From assembly GCA_037176885.1 (NCBI GenBank), contig JAWWNJ010000016.1, positions 1,178,001 to 1,242,000 on the forward strand: a DNA stretch of 64,000 nucleotides. The letters are read 5' to 3'. The translations under genes were made by a program, and so were the position numbers. Shown here piece after piece: positions 21,891 through 31,989 of this stretch (positions are counted from its first letter, which is position 1; each line of letters begins with the position of its first letter). Source of the DNA: Favolaschia claudopus. Lineage: Eukaryota; Basidiomycota; Agaricomycetes; Agaricales; Mycenaceae. Under the pieces are notes generated by a model that had not been told where the DNA came from, searched no databases, and saw only the letters and a list, made by a program, of their open reading frames with translations.

Positions 21891-22858
21891 GGAATTTAAA
21901 CTGACGCGGGGATCAGTCACGGTGTCACGGTCACAAAACTTTCCCACCGCCAACCAAAACGCGGGGAACACGATAATACACCTTCAAAAACTACCTGTAT
22001 GCGTGTAAAATGTTATAATCTACTAGGGTAATATACAGGCGCGGCGAGCGGCGGCACCACGCAGTGGGCCCAGCGGCGAGCGACAGCACCACGCAGTGGG
22101 CCTCCGCGGCGAGCGGTAGCACCACGCAGTGGGCCCCGCGGCGAGCGCAGCCCCGCGCAGCGGTCGGGGTCTGGGGTGGAAAACCCCAGCCGTCCGGGCC
22201 GGCGCCCGCCAAAGTTCCCTCAACTATTTAATATTCACGGTTATTCTACTGAAGTTTTGGTGAAAACATGACCAAAATAAACAGTTACCAATCCAAATAG
22301 TTTTATAAGTAATTACAAGCCGTCAGGCAAAAGGAGGGGGGTCTGGGGGGAACAACGTTCCCCCCAGCGAAGCATTGATTAAAAAAAATCGACGCGGGGA
22401 AGTCGTGGGAAGTCACGGTCACAGTGTGACATTTCCCCGCGTCTGTTTAACCTCCCTTGCTAGCAGACGTACCTCAGAGCCCACCAAGCCAGCTTTCAAT
22501 ATTTACTCCAGGAATTCAGGAATTCGACCAGCAGAAGCAGGATCGAGTATTCTAGAAAAGAGGAGAGCAAGGAGGAGAAATTTTGTGGAATTGAGTTAAA
22601 ATCGAGCCCTCGTCGGATTCTTGCCAGTGCTAACTGCCACTAAAGCTAGGTATACCGTGCGGTGCGTGTTGAGGTCAGGAACAGGCCTATATGCTGTCGC
22701 GAAACTTGGGCCACAGAATTTGCACAGAATGGCCTGGGGACGCCTGAGACTCGGACTCTCGGAGTCAAGGCGGAAGTTCCCAAAAGACGACAACGCGGTC
22801 ACGTGGGTTTACGTACTGTTTTCCACTTACTTACCGTCCACCCACCCACTATGTACCT
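21891..22858. repeat. 968-bp exact duplicate, copy 2
   Basis: Identical to 14931-15898. Here it interrupts tRNA-like array B between elements B4 and B5. It contains the same TTAA-edged inverted repeat and the same GC-rich tandem repeat. Confidence 0.9.
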
Positions 22859-23034
22859 GTGGATCTTGATTTATTTTCTCTTTCTCAGAAAGAAGAATGA
22901 AACTTGAAGAATTGAGCGGTTGACGTACTCGATTTGAGCTTGAATTTACGAATTTTGATAGCACGGGCAAGGCGAGTACTAGTAAGTAGTAGGAATGTTA
23001 CGAGTCCTGCAGCAGTACTCAGAACCAAGTACTT

Positions 23035-23125
23035 GCGTCGGTGTCGTCTGGGAAGTTCTGAGTCGCCAATTCGATAGCTGGAAGGGTGCGTCGTGGCGTG
23101 GAAGGGTTCGATTCCCTGCCGGCGC
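23035..23125 (+). ncRNA. tRNA-like element B5
   Basis: 91 nt. Acceptor GCGTCGG/CCGGCGC (one T-G pair), T-stem AGGG/CCCT, loop TTCGATT. A T7 run follows at 23148. B5-B7 form a subfamily whose units repeat every 330-390 bp. Confidence 0.5.
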
Positions 23126-23419
23126 GTGACTCGGAGAGTGAACTACCTTTTTTTCCCTCTCATGTTTGATTCGAGTTGGTTTTCTTTTTTAGATTTTGAG
23201 GGCCCGGATCCCGTGAACCAGAGAACGTACTTGATTGTCGGCGTTTCTCAGTTGAAGCATTCAATGGAGGGGTGACGCGGAGAGTCGGAGGGTTTGCGGA
23301 TACGTATTGTTTGGGCGACGGACATCTGGCAGGCGAGTCGGAGCAACTGCAGCTTGGAAGAATGCGTCTAGAATCTTTATCTTCACATTGCATCGTGTTG
23401 AGCAGCGCTAGAGCCAAGT

Positions 23420-23507
23420 ACGCCGGTGCCATCTGGGAGGTTCGCCAATTCGATAAGTTGAACGGCGCCGTTGTCTGGCGTGGAAGGGTTCGATTCCCTG
23501 CCGGCGC
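23420..23507 (+). ncRNA. tRNA-like element B6
   Basis: 88 nt. Acceptor ACGCCGG/CCGGCGC, loop TTCGATT, T-stem AGGG/CCCT. A T5 run follows at about 23530 and then the catgtttgatt segment shared with B5. Confidence 0.5.
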
Positions 23508-23752
23508 GTGGGTGATTGTTCAACTGAGTAGTTTTTCCCCCTTTCATGTTTGATTTACTTACTTGAATTGTTTTTTTTTACTTTTGGAGTTTCGAGAGGT
23601 CGTGTCTCAAATGATCCATCGGACCAGGGATGCGGAGGGTTGGAGAGGTTCCAAAGTTGAAACAGAAAATTGAGGATACTTGGATAGGTGGGACAATGGC
23701 TTGAAGGTATGGCTTGATCGAGCATTATATCAGCTCTTTACAGAGACCCAGT

Positions 23753-23840
23753 GCGCCGGTGACGTCTGGGACGTTCGCTGACTCGGTGGATTGAATCTGA
23801 CCTACACACAGAGCGGAAGGGTTCGATTCCCTGCTGGCGC
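23753..23840 (+). ncRNA. tRNA-like element B7
   Basis: 88 nt. Acceptor GCGCCGG/CTGGCGC, D-like hairpin ACGT/ACGT (paired change from ATGT/ACAT), T-stem AGGG/CCCT, loop TTCGATT. A T4 run follows at about 23866. Confidence 0.55.
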
Positions 23841-24044
23841 GTAAAAAAATCGGACACCTCTTTTCCCTCTTGTGTTTGATTCCAGATGGGTTTTTGACAT
23901 TTGAAATTTCGAGGCGCCAGAGCGGGATGAAACAGAAAGCGTACTTGGTCGGCGGCGTGTCTGAGGGAGACGCGGAGGGTTGGAGCGATTGCGAAACGGT
24001 ACAAGTCAGCTGTAGACACGCAAGAATGGGTCGCGCGTTACAAG

Positions 24045-24132
24045 GAGTATCAGTGTACGCAAGGAGTACGTCGACGTCAGGGTCATGCTTCATTGTTATG
24101 GGGCGGATGGGTTCGATTCCCTGCTGGACATT
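24045..24132 (+). ncRNA. Degenerate tRNA-like element B8
   Basis: The T-arm (GGG TTCGATT CCC) and a GACGTC-rich middle are recognisable, but the acceptor halves no longer pair. Last member of array B. Confidence 0.3.
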
Positions 24133-24449
24133 TGTTTTGGTAGGCGTGTGTGACTTGTAGTACCGTTCTTCCGCGTTATATTGGATTGCGGTATACTTGC
24201 ACGATAAGGTGCATCAACTTTCAATTGAAAGTACGAATTTTTTGAATCTGCTGAAAGGGAGAAAGGATGCCGCTGAGGTTTGCACCCATTTGACTCTGAG
24301 GCGAAAAAAGGAACGGAGGCCGCAGCCGCTCATTGTGGACGGCCGGCAGAGGCAAGGCAGAGGCGTGAACGAAGAGACAAAGGAGAGACGGCGCTGTTTG
24401 GCGGTGTTGTGCCCGTTACCACAAAAGGCAACTGACGACAGCTTATTGG

Positions 24450-25730
24450 ATGGCAGAACAGGCGGAAGTCGCGTTTCTACGAGTTTACCTCAACACCCTC
24501 TCATCCCAACCACTAACATACAACGACAACTACCAGCAACCACCACAGAACTCCCTCAAGAAGGTCCCAGTCTTGCAGGTCAACCACTCCATCCATCGAT
24601 TATCTCCTCGTCTCTCATCATACTCACAACAGATCTCCCTCCCCCCGCCTCCCGTTCGTGCAGCAGCAGCAGCAGCAGCTGATACAGCGAGCACCCTCAC
24701 TCTGACCTTCAAATCCCTCAAACCCGCTGCCAGCTTCTCCCTCTCCGCAATCCACCCCGCCGACTCCATCCTCTCCCTCAAACAACGCATCGCAGCCGAG
24801 CCAAACGGACCCCCCGTCTCCGCCCAGCGCCTCCTCTTCAAAGGCAAAGCCCTCGCAGACGCCAAGCTCGTCAAAGAGTACCCCAACCTCCTCAGCGGCG
24901 AGACAGTCAATCTCGTTTTGAAGCCCACTACTACCACTGACGCAGCGCCGGCGATGGACAATAACAACAGCAACACGCTCCCCGCACCGAAACCGACCCT
25001 CTCGATAGGCGACCGCCCCGTCGTCTCCGCCGCCGAAGCAGCTGCGCATCCCCGCCGCCACACCCGCATCCCCTCTGTCGTCCTCTCCCCCTCTCCCTCG
25101 CACGACAACGCCGCCGGCTCCCCCGCCGCCAGCGTCACAGACATCACCCTCACCCTAGACAATATCGACGCCGAGCCCGGGTTGGCTGCGGCTGAGCTGA
25201 GCACGTATCACGAGAAGCTGGCTGAGCCTGAATTTTGGGAGGCGTTGTTGGTGTTTTTGAAGTGCGTCGTTTTCTTTCGTTTCATTTTCACACCTCCGTT
25301 TCCTCCTTCCTCCACTTCATCGTCACTCCACGTCTATCGCCGCCTTCCCTCCTTGCACGCGGTTACATCCACCTCGTCATCACCATCTTACCGCCCTTTA
25401 CCCTACGTACCTCCGCTTCCCCTCCGACTCCTTCACGCGCTTACCTTCGCCAACATCACTCGCCTCCCCTCCCCCTCTTATTGTCCTTCCGCTCACCGCT
25501 CACTGAGGTCGCTTACTCATTCTATATTCCCCCCGTTCCCATTGCCTTTTATCCTTACTCACCTCTTACTCACCCCCTCTTCTCCTCCTCCTAGCTCCTC
25601 CTTCCCCGCCCCCGCCGACGCCGCGCGCGCCTGGGAAGATTTCCTCAGGGCGAGCAAGAACACGTTGACTGCGAGCGAGGTGGCGAGGATCAGGGATCGG
25701 TGTGGGGTTAGTGGGATGGCGGGGACGTAA
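24450..25730 (+). CDS. GET5: Get5/UBL4A-like ubiquitin-domain protein of the GET pathway
   Basis: Predicted 315-residue protein from two exons (24450-25261 and 25595-25730). Residues 1-43 (AFLRVYLNTLSSQPLTY.. KVPVL) resemble the Get4-binding N-domain of yeast Get5/Mdy2. Residues about 82-142 form a ubiquitin-like fold (TLTLTF, RLLFKGKAL, LVLKP). After a Ser/Pro/Ala-rich linker, the last ~35 residues (FLRASKNTLTASEVARIRDR) fit the C-terminal homodimerisation domain. In yeast, Get4-Get5 hands tail-anchored proteins from Sgt2 to Get3 for ER insertion. Yeast Get5 is 212 residues; the extra length is in the linker and a polyalanine stretch (CAG repeats near 24660). The intron is long for this genome and pyrimidine-rich. 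The gene lies between two inverted arms of tRNA-like arrays. A damaged copy is at 8229-9420. Confidence 0.85.
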   Translation: MAEQAEVAFLRVYLNTLSSQPLTYNDNYQQPPQNSLKKVPVLQVNHSIHRLSPRLSSYSQQISLPPPPVRAAAAAAADTASTLTLTFKSLKPAASFSLSAIHPADSILSLKQRIAAEPNGPPVSAQRLLFKGKALADAKLVKEYPNLLSGETVNLVLKPTTTTDAAPAMDNNNSNTLPAPKPTLSIGDRPVVSAAEAAAHPRRHTRIPSVVLSPSPSHDNAAGSPAASVTDITLTLDNIDAEPGLAAAELSTYHEKLAEPEFWEALLVFLKCVVFFRFIFTPPFPPSSTSSSLHVYRRLPSLHAVTSTSSSPSYRPLPYVPPLPLRLLHALTFANITRLPSPSYCPSAHRSLRSLTHSIFPPFPLPFILTHLLLTPSSPPPSSSFPAPADAARAWEDFLRASKNTLTASEVARIRDRCGVSGMAGT

Positions 25731-26275
25731 GCAGGAGAAGGGGAGATAAGGAGTGGGGAGAGTGGGGAGGGATAAGAGAGGGGCGGGAAGGAGGGGGAGC
25801 GGCGAGGAAGAGAAGGGGAAGAGCTTGAAGCGCAGAAAGAGAGGGATATGAATCCGAGCTGTGAGAAGGCGAGAGGGGAGTGTGCAAGAGCGTGAAGTGG
25901 TGGTGGTGGTTTCCTTTTTTTGCGTTTTCTCTGTCTCTGTCTGGTTTCTCCGCGAATTCAAATCGCAATCATGGCATACATACAAAGCTGCTGTTCTCGG
26001 TATCGTACTTTACTCAATCTCAACCTCAATAATGGTTACTTACTTGAGAGCCGAGTCGGAGTCGGGCTTTTCAAATTTGCGAGTTGGGCTGCGTGTGCGT
26101 GCGTTGGCGTTTGATTGGGAAGGACTCTGAGTCTTCATCGACGATTTCAGCGATCCTGCGAGGAGGAGGAGGAGGGAGATGGATAGAGGGAGATTCGAAA
26201 AAGAGAACGCGAACAACTTGAAAGTCTGAATCTCAGTACTTCAGAAGAAAAGTTAAAACCAACTTCAACCTTATA
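25731..26275. other. 3' flank of GET5 homologue, junction of the inverted arms
   Basis: G/A-rich to about 25900, then unassigned. No gene. Array C on the opposite strand starts immediately after. Confidence 0.4.
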
Positions 26276-26334
26276 TGGCAGGGGGGAATCGAACCCCTCG
26301 ACGATTCGGATACACCCCGGGGCATTCCCTGCCA
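26276..26334 (-). ncRNA. Short tRNA-like element C1 (59 nt)
   Basis: A perfect acceptor TGGCAGG/CCTGCCA, unlike the rest of the family, and T-stem GGGG/CCCC with loop TTCGATT. The space between the acceptor and the T-arm is only about 30 nt (contains ATGCCCCGGGGTGTAT), leaving room for one small hairpin and no anticodon-like arm. Confidence 0.45.
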
Positions 26335-29236
26335 TTACTGTACCAGGGTCCAGGGATATCTGGTCAGCTGCCCGGTGATGGTTCAAACGATCAAATCTTT
26401 CACTGCGAATCGGAATGCCAGTGGTTCGTTTTGCGATGTGTTGATGGTAGCTGAGTACTACTAGTAGTAGACGTGCATATTTACTAGGAGTCGCAATCAT
26501 CTTTTTATCTTTTGACAAAAAAGACAAAGGAAAAGAGTGGGTTTTCGATTCGGCGATGCACCGGTGGGGAGTCGAACCCCTTCCCGCCGCGAACCATTCT
26601 GATCCTGCACGATAATGACAGCGGATGTATCCGTACATAGTGTACATGGCAGAACTGTTTCGGGTCAGTTCTGCCAGTCTGCCGGGCAGAACGGCAATTG
26701 CCAGGTGGCGGCGGAACTGGCAGAACCAAAAAAGGAAATATTTTCCGGGCCAGATTTTTTTTCATTTATGCGCTTTGTACCGTAGAAAAACAAGATGTAT
26801 CTAGGTAGAACCAATACCTTTGGATGCAAGAAGACTTGCCAAGTCCCATGTAGCACTGTCGTCCTTGCCCACCCGAATATCCACATCATCACGGACAATC
26901 AAAGCTGCGCCACTGTCAATGCGATCCAATTCGTCCAGGTCGTAGATCAAGGGCACGTCGGTGGGCTCCTGGCGCATCGGTACAGCAGGACGTGCTGCTT
27001 GCTCGGCCGCCAATTCTGCCTCCCAAGTATTCAATTCAGCTTCAATTTGCTCCGGTGTCATCTGCTCGATGGGAACACCGGTGCCGTCGCCGTCACTGAT
27101 ATTCTCGACAATGAGGGGGGGCTTCCAGGTGAAAGATGCCTCGAGATCATCGACGAGGTCGACGTCGATGCCGGGCTCAGCCCGTGTGTGCATGTGGCCG
27201 TGTTTCCGATGAACAGGAAGTCCGGCCGCGCGGTGTTGTTGGTAGATGTGATAGCTGTAGTTATTGCGTAGCTTTCCCAAGGATTCGAATGTAGGCACGG
27301 AGAGGTTGCAGCGCTTCACTCCTTGGATGCCGGATAGGCCAGAAAACAACCGCTCAACCTCGGCGGCATGAGGGACGATTGAAAAAAGGGTGATAGCCAA
27401 AACTTTGAGCGGGTTCTTCTCACCAGATATAGGAAGTCCCTCCGAGTGATATACTGTGTTTGAATGGATATCTTTTTGCATTCTTTAGACAATCAAGGGC
27501 AAAAAGGCCGGGAATGGTGGTAATGTAGGCCGGTATACTGCTGTTATCCGGTGCGGTTGACACCGCTGACGACCAGCTCATGAGCGCTGGCGAAATCTTC
27601 AAGCCACGATCTGGCAGTCATCCGCGCTCATCAGCTGGGCATCAGCAGTATATGATCTGATAAGGCGGACGTGGGATCATCCGGCACTATCCGCGCGGAT
27701 CCGAGGTGTGCCAATTTCCTGATGTCCCACCATTCCTTCGCATCGGCTGTCGATCCAGCAAAGACTCCCTTGCAGAGATAGTAATTCTGCATGTCCTCCA
27801 TCAACAATCCCGCCCGGTTTGCATTCCACTTCCATTTCATAGCGATTTCCCCGGCAGTTTTGCACATTTGCTCAAAGGTCCGGCTTTTAGCGACTTGAGA
27901 CACAGCGAGTTTTCGGCAGCGCGGATGAAGGAACAACGCGAGTGCATGAACATCGGTATTCATCTCTTGAAACTCTTTGACGAAGGTGGTCCGCGCATGA
28001 TCAAGAAATTTCCAATCCTCGCCAGGTAAGCGTTGGAGCGAGATGGAAGAAACATGCTTCGCACACCGAAGCAGCTCAAGCATGCAGTCTGCCAGATTGA
28101 CTTCTCGATTCTCGAGATTGCCAATGGCATCAACGAGCGGCTTACAGACCTTGATTATCTGGTCGAGCCGCTCCCAATACTGCAAATTCATGACCCATTT
28201 AATAACATTTGCCGAGACCGGAGTCATTCCGTTGGTTTTTTTCTGCGCATCTGGCCGTGAGCAGACTCGCACAAGTGCCACTCTTGATTTCATACATCAG
28301 ATAACTACGAAATCATTCAAGATGTCAAGCTTACCTATGCACAACAACGCTCAAGGCCTGTAAGATAAGAGAATACCATCGGGATTCAGTCCTGGTTTTC
28401 AGAGACCGCCCTTGTTTAATAGCCTTGGCTTCCTCCTCCAATTGACCGCCCCAATAATGTGAGCTATTAAAAAAGGAAACGATGGCCGCAGTGGCGACAA
28501 TGAATTCCTTGATTCCCGGGTACGAAACAATTTTGCCGAGGATAGTATTGATACCGTGAAGAAAGCACGCAAAGGTCTAAATGAGATTTGAGATGGGTGT
28601 ATTGAAAATATGAGAGCAATCCTTACAAGAACCCACGGAAATTTGAATTCAAATTTCCGTCGCAAGGACTGCATCACCGTAGGATTATCCGTTGTCAATG
28701 CAATAACATTCTCCCCGTCTGCTATGTCCATCTTGCCCATCGCATCGGTGATAGTCTCAAGACACTTGTCTGCCGATCCACGGCTACCCGTAAGGTCATT
28801 TAGACCCAGAACCACGGGATATTCACCAACTCCGGCTGCAAGGGAGCCATAAAGGCTCCGGCGCAAAGCATCCTCCCACCCATCTAACAATAGCGTCAAC
28901 ATCTTTCGCTTCTTCAACCTCTCGACTTCCTCCAAATGGACACGCGAGCTCTCAGACAACAACAAGCGGTTGCTCAGAACATAACGGGAGGGGATTTCAT
29001 ATGTGGGACGGATTGACCCAACCCATGCAATGAGATATGGATTGTGAGCTATGCGGAAAGCACTGTTGCTGTGTACGACAAATCTAAGAAAGATATTTCC
29101 TTAATTGCGCACGGATTTTTACACAAAGAATTAACACATACCTGAAGAACTTCAAATCGGCATCCGCCTTTTGAACCGGTGTCATGGCATAGTCAACATA
29201 TCCCTCCAAGGTTCCCGCACCCTTTCGCTTTTTCCG

Positions 29237-29750
29237 TAGTCCATTTTTAAGATGATGGGCGTGTCAACGGTAGAATTCGGATTATGTAATCACGTTTTTT
29301 GCCCTTTACACGCTCTCTAGAGCTCAAATTGGTTCTGGAGCGTCAATATAAAAAGATAAGAGTCCCTTCGGCGGTTGAAACCAGCCAGAATAATGACAAG
29401 GTGCTGCGGAAAGTCAACGGAAAGTGGTCAAAAAAATGTGTTACAATTCTGTCACAGATGTCACAAGGCAGAGCAAGAGCTCGGTGCGAAGGCCCAGAAG
29501 ATGCATTTTACTGCGGGTTTTTTCCTGGGGAGATAGATATGTTACTATAGATTGTCCATAGTCAAAATTGAAGTGTATATATGCCTGAGGGAGGGCGCTA
29601 TGAGAAAAGTGGACAAAATTGCCGTAAGAAACACAGCCACAATGATTATATAATAAGATTCTACCGATGACACGCCTATGAACTTAAAAACAGACTTTAA
29701 CACATCGAGGTACGAGATCAACTGTGTTAAAGTCTGGCTATGAGAGACTA
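29237..29750. mobile_element. 514-bp element nested in the hAT transposase
   Basis: Flanked by CTTTTTCCG at 29228-29236 and 29751-29759, a perfect 9-bp target duplication as made by Mutator-like elements. Both ends begin TAGTC when read inward. Inside, about 50-bp inverted repeats lie at 29244-29294 and 29640-29690 (both containing tttttaag and ggcgtgtca). No coding capacity. Confidence 0.85.
29691..29736. repeat. Perfect 14-bp inverted repeat
   Basis: CAGACTTTAACACA and its exact complement are separated by 18 nt, near the right end of the nested 514-bp element. It can form a hairpin in DNA or RNA. Confidence 0.9.
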
Positions 29751-30531
29751 CTTTTTCCGCGGCTCTGCCGAATTCGAAGTCGAAGCAACTGCCGCCCCCG
29801 AAGTTGTCATTTCTGGGAGAAGGGAGGAAGACAGCTGGAGCGGCACATTCCCTTTAGCTACAAGGTGCAGATGTGCCGCTTTGCGAATCTCGTCCGGGAC
29901 TGAGGTACAAACGGTGAGATGCTTAATTGGGCGCTGGTCTCGCCCTTCAATCCGAGCGCCGGCAGGAGTGTCGCAATGATCACATTTCCAGAAATATCGA
30001 TTGCTTTTCTCTGCCGCCTTGTCCAAGCGGGTGAAATTCTCAGCGAGAAGTTTTTCGGGAGGGCGTCCGCCAGTCATGGTCCAAAGAGACGAGAAAAAAT
30101 CGTTTCGACGCAATCTATATTACTTGACTACCGGCCCGTTGATTGGCCATCAGCCCGGTACCCCTCCTAGTTTTGCCAGGTTCTGCCGCAGCCCCTGGAC
30201 CTACTGCCGGCAATTGCCAGTTTGGCAGAATTGATGGGCAGAACTCTGCCGTTCTGCCAGCCACACTATGGACCGTACATCACCGGTGCTTGTCTCGTAC
30301 TTGGTAGAAGCTTGATGTATTTCAGATGTAGTTGAGCAACGAGAACGCGTCCGCCCCTAGTTTCAGATGTAGTGGTCGTCTGGTCGAGAATTCAAGAATT
30401 AATGATTGGAAATTTTTCCATTGCGATGGACGGCCAGACAGTCAGACGTGCTTATAGTACCAGTACTGGCCAGCCGCAATATTAAATGGAACAAGGAGGA
30501 AAAGAAGAAAAAAACCTAGAGAACCCTGAAT

Positions 30532-30627
30532 GCACCGGTGGGGAGTCGAACCCCTTCCCGCCGCCGTAGGAGACGGCAACTGAATTGGTTAAGCGGCGCG
30601 GCGGATGTATCCGTACATCACCGGTGC
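30532..30627 (-). ncRNA. tRNA-like element C3
   Basis: 96 nt and the best preserved copy. Acceptor GCACCGGT/ACCGGTGC (8 bp), D-like hairpin ATGTA/TACAT with loop CGGA, central stem CCGCC/GGCGG, an inner hairpin GCCGT/ACGGC with a 5-nt loop, T-stem GGGG/CCCC with loop TTCGACT. A T7 run follows (plus-strand A run near 30507). Confidence 0.6.
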
Positions 30628-30867
30628 TTGTTTGGGTTGGATGAATCTCAGATATCAACGGACTAAGGGTGGTTGAGAGGTTGCGTTCTACTGTAGAAGC
30701 TTAGGAGGAGGAGCCTGAGAATTCGAAGGTGTTAAACGAGGCTGAGAACGTTCGATGTGAATTTGTGTATCTCATTTAAAAAAGTCGCTTGGTTTACTCA
30801 GGTCGAACTGACAGCACATCGGAGAAAAGAAAAATGGGGGTGAAAAACTACGCCGCACTGAACGCAT

Positions 30868-30960
30868 GTACCGGCGGGGAGTCGAACCCCTTCTCGCCGT
30901 AAGAATCCCAATATGCGAAGATATATGAACACGGCGGATGTATCCGTACATCACCGGTGC
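30868..30960 (-). ncRNA. tRNA-like element C4
   Basis: 93 nt. Acceptor GCACCGG/CCGGTAC (one mismatch), D-like hairpin ATGTA/TACAT, central stem CGCCGT/ACGGCG, T-stem GGGG/CCCC with loop TTCGACT. Poly-A on the plus strand near 30840. Confidence 0.55.
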
Positions 30961-31303
30961 TTGTCTGGGTTGAATCTAGATCTGGAGAATTCTTGAGAAC
31001 GATTGGAGTTGACTTTTTATTTTATTCAAGAGTCAAGACTGAGCATTGGATTCAGACATTAAGTTGAACAAAGTTGGCTCTAACTGTATTTCGATGTGAA
31101 TTCAAAAGTTCAACATGCTGTAACAGTTGCGCGGGTGTTGAAGTTGAACTGAATTATTTCAAGTTTCTACTGTGATTCCCGTAGGTTGGGTAATTTACTG
31201 TAAATCTAGTTCGTTGAATGGCGATGTGTAGCAATGGGAACCGAGGCGGCCTCGTCGAAAAATTGAATAAAATAGAGAAAAAAAGGCGGACAACACATCG
31301 AAT

Positions 31304-31396
31304 GCATCGGTAGGGAATCGAACCCCTTCCCGCTGCCGTAGTCGCACTGCAGCAAGCACAAGGAGCGCAGCGGATGTATCCATACATCACCGGTGC
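31304..31396 (-). ncRNA. tRNA-like element C5
   Basis: 93 nt. Acceptor GCACCGG/CCGATGC (one mismatch), D-like hairpin ATGTA/TACAT with loop TGGA, central stem CCGCTGC/GCAGCGG (7 bp, paired changes relative to C3), loop TTCGATT. A T7 run follows (plus-strand A7 near 31277). Confidence 0.55.
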
Positions 31397-31645
31397 TTGT
31401 TCCGGTTGAATGAATCTCAAATATCAATAGAGTGGTTGAGAGATTTCGTTCTATCAACTGTAGAAGCGTAGAGTTCAAGGTTCTGAATAAAGTTGACAAT
31501 TTACAGGTTGGTTGATTTCGATGTGAATGATCTAAATGTTCAACATGCTATACTGAGCGGAAGTTAAAGCTGAAGTGGACTACTTTTTCAATGCGGCAGC
31601 GTGGGCATATTGGGAGAAAAGGGGTTTAAAAATATCCCGGCCAGG

Positions 31646-31732
31646 GCATACAACGCCGGGGAGTTGAACCCCTTCCCGTGATAATTATTTCCATCATGTA
31701 AATGTCGGTGAACCCGGTTGGCAAGGCAATGC
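31646..31732 (-). ncRNA. Diverged tRNA-like element C6
   Basis: About 87 nt. T-stem GGGG/CCCC with loop TTCAACT; an acceptor-like pairing of GCATTGCC with GGCGTTGT has one mismatch. The D-like arm is not recognisable. Confidence 0.35.
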
Positions 31733-31989
31733 ACCCAGAGGACTGTTTCCTGACCAGGATGTGTTTCAGTTATTATCCATAAGACCTCTCACTTGAAGCT
31801 TCCAGAATATCATACTAAACACAGACGATGGATGGTCTTGTCACTGGGATTGGGTTAATCAATTTCAATTTACTTTAAGTAAGTTACGAGGTGTTGATCT
31901 TGGAGGATTGAATGATAGTCAAGATTTTTGAATGGGCTTTCATCTGAAAAAGTTTGAACAAAACAAAAGGATAGATGATCCTGGCAGTA

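Larger units (their letters stand above)
26801..30077 (-). pseudogene. hAT-family transposase, interrupted
   Basis: Exons run from ATG 30077 down to the stop at 26801. In order: a BED-type zinc finger (FWKCDHC....H.TVC, about 29870-30010), a DUF659-like catalytic part (LLLDGW near 28890, ALTTDNPTVM near 28690, ACFLHGINTILGK after an intron near 28560) and the C-terminal hAT dimerisation region (ITLFSIVPHAAEVERLFSG near 27370). A C-terminal acidic tail follows. Several ~50-bp introns are present. The first exon is broken at SAEPRKK by the 514-bp insertion at 29237-29750, which brings in an immediate stop. On the far side the frame resumes exactly with RKKRKGAGTLEGY. Without that insertion the gene looks complete. 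Confidence 0.85.
26639..30272 (-). mobile_element. hAT transposon, 3.6 kb
   Basis: Flanked by CCGTACAT on both sides (26631-26638 and 30273-30280), the 8-bp duplication typical of hAT. The ends, TAGTGTACATGGCAGAAC on the left and TAGTGTGGCTGGCAGAAC read inward on the right, are inverted repeats. Inside them lie further inverted GGCAATTGCC and TTCTGCC-rich sequences. The precise outer base is uncertain by 1-3 nt because the right end carries a few extra bases. It encodes one transposase on the minus strand, now interrupted by a nested element. Confidence 0.85.
26558..30289 (-). ncRNA. tRNA-like element C2, split by a hAT insertion
   Basis: The 3' part is 26558-26638 and the 5' part 30273-30289. 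Together they make a ~90-nt element after removing one copy of the 8-bp duplication. Acceptor GCACCGG/CCGGTGC is perfect, central stem CCGCTG/CGGCGG, T-stem GGGG/CCCC, loop TTCGACT. The break lies in the D-like hairpin. Confidence 0.6.

Noticed and set aside
29237..29750. The 514-bp segment as a normal intron of the transposase
   Set aside because: The exact 9-bp direct repeat at both edges and internal inverted repeats fit an insertion better; the exon without it is continuous.
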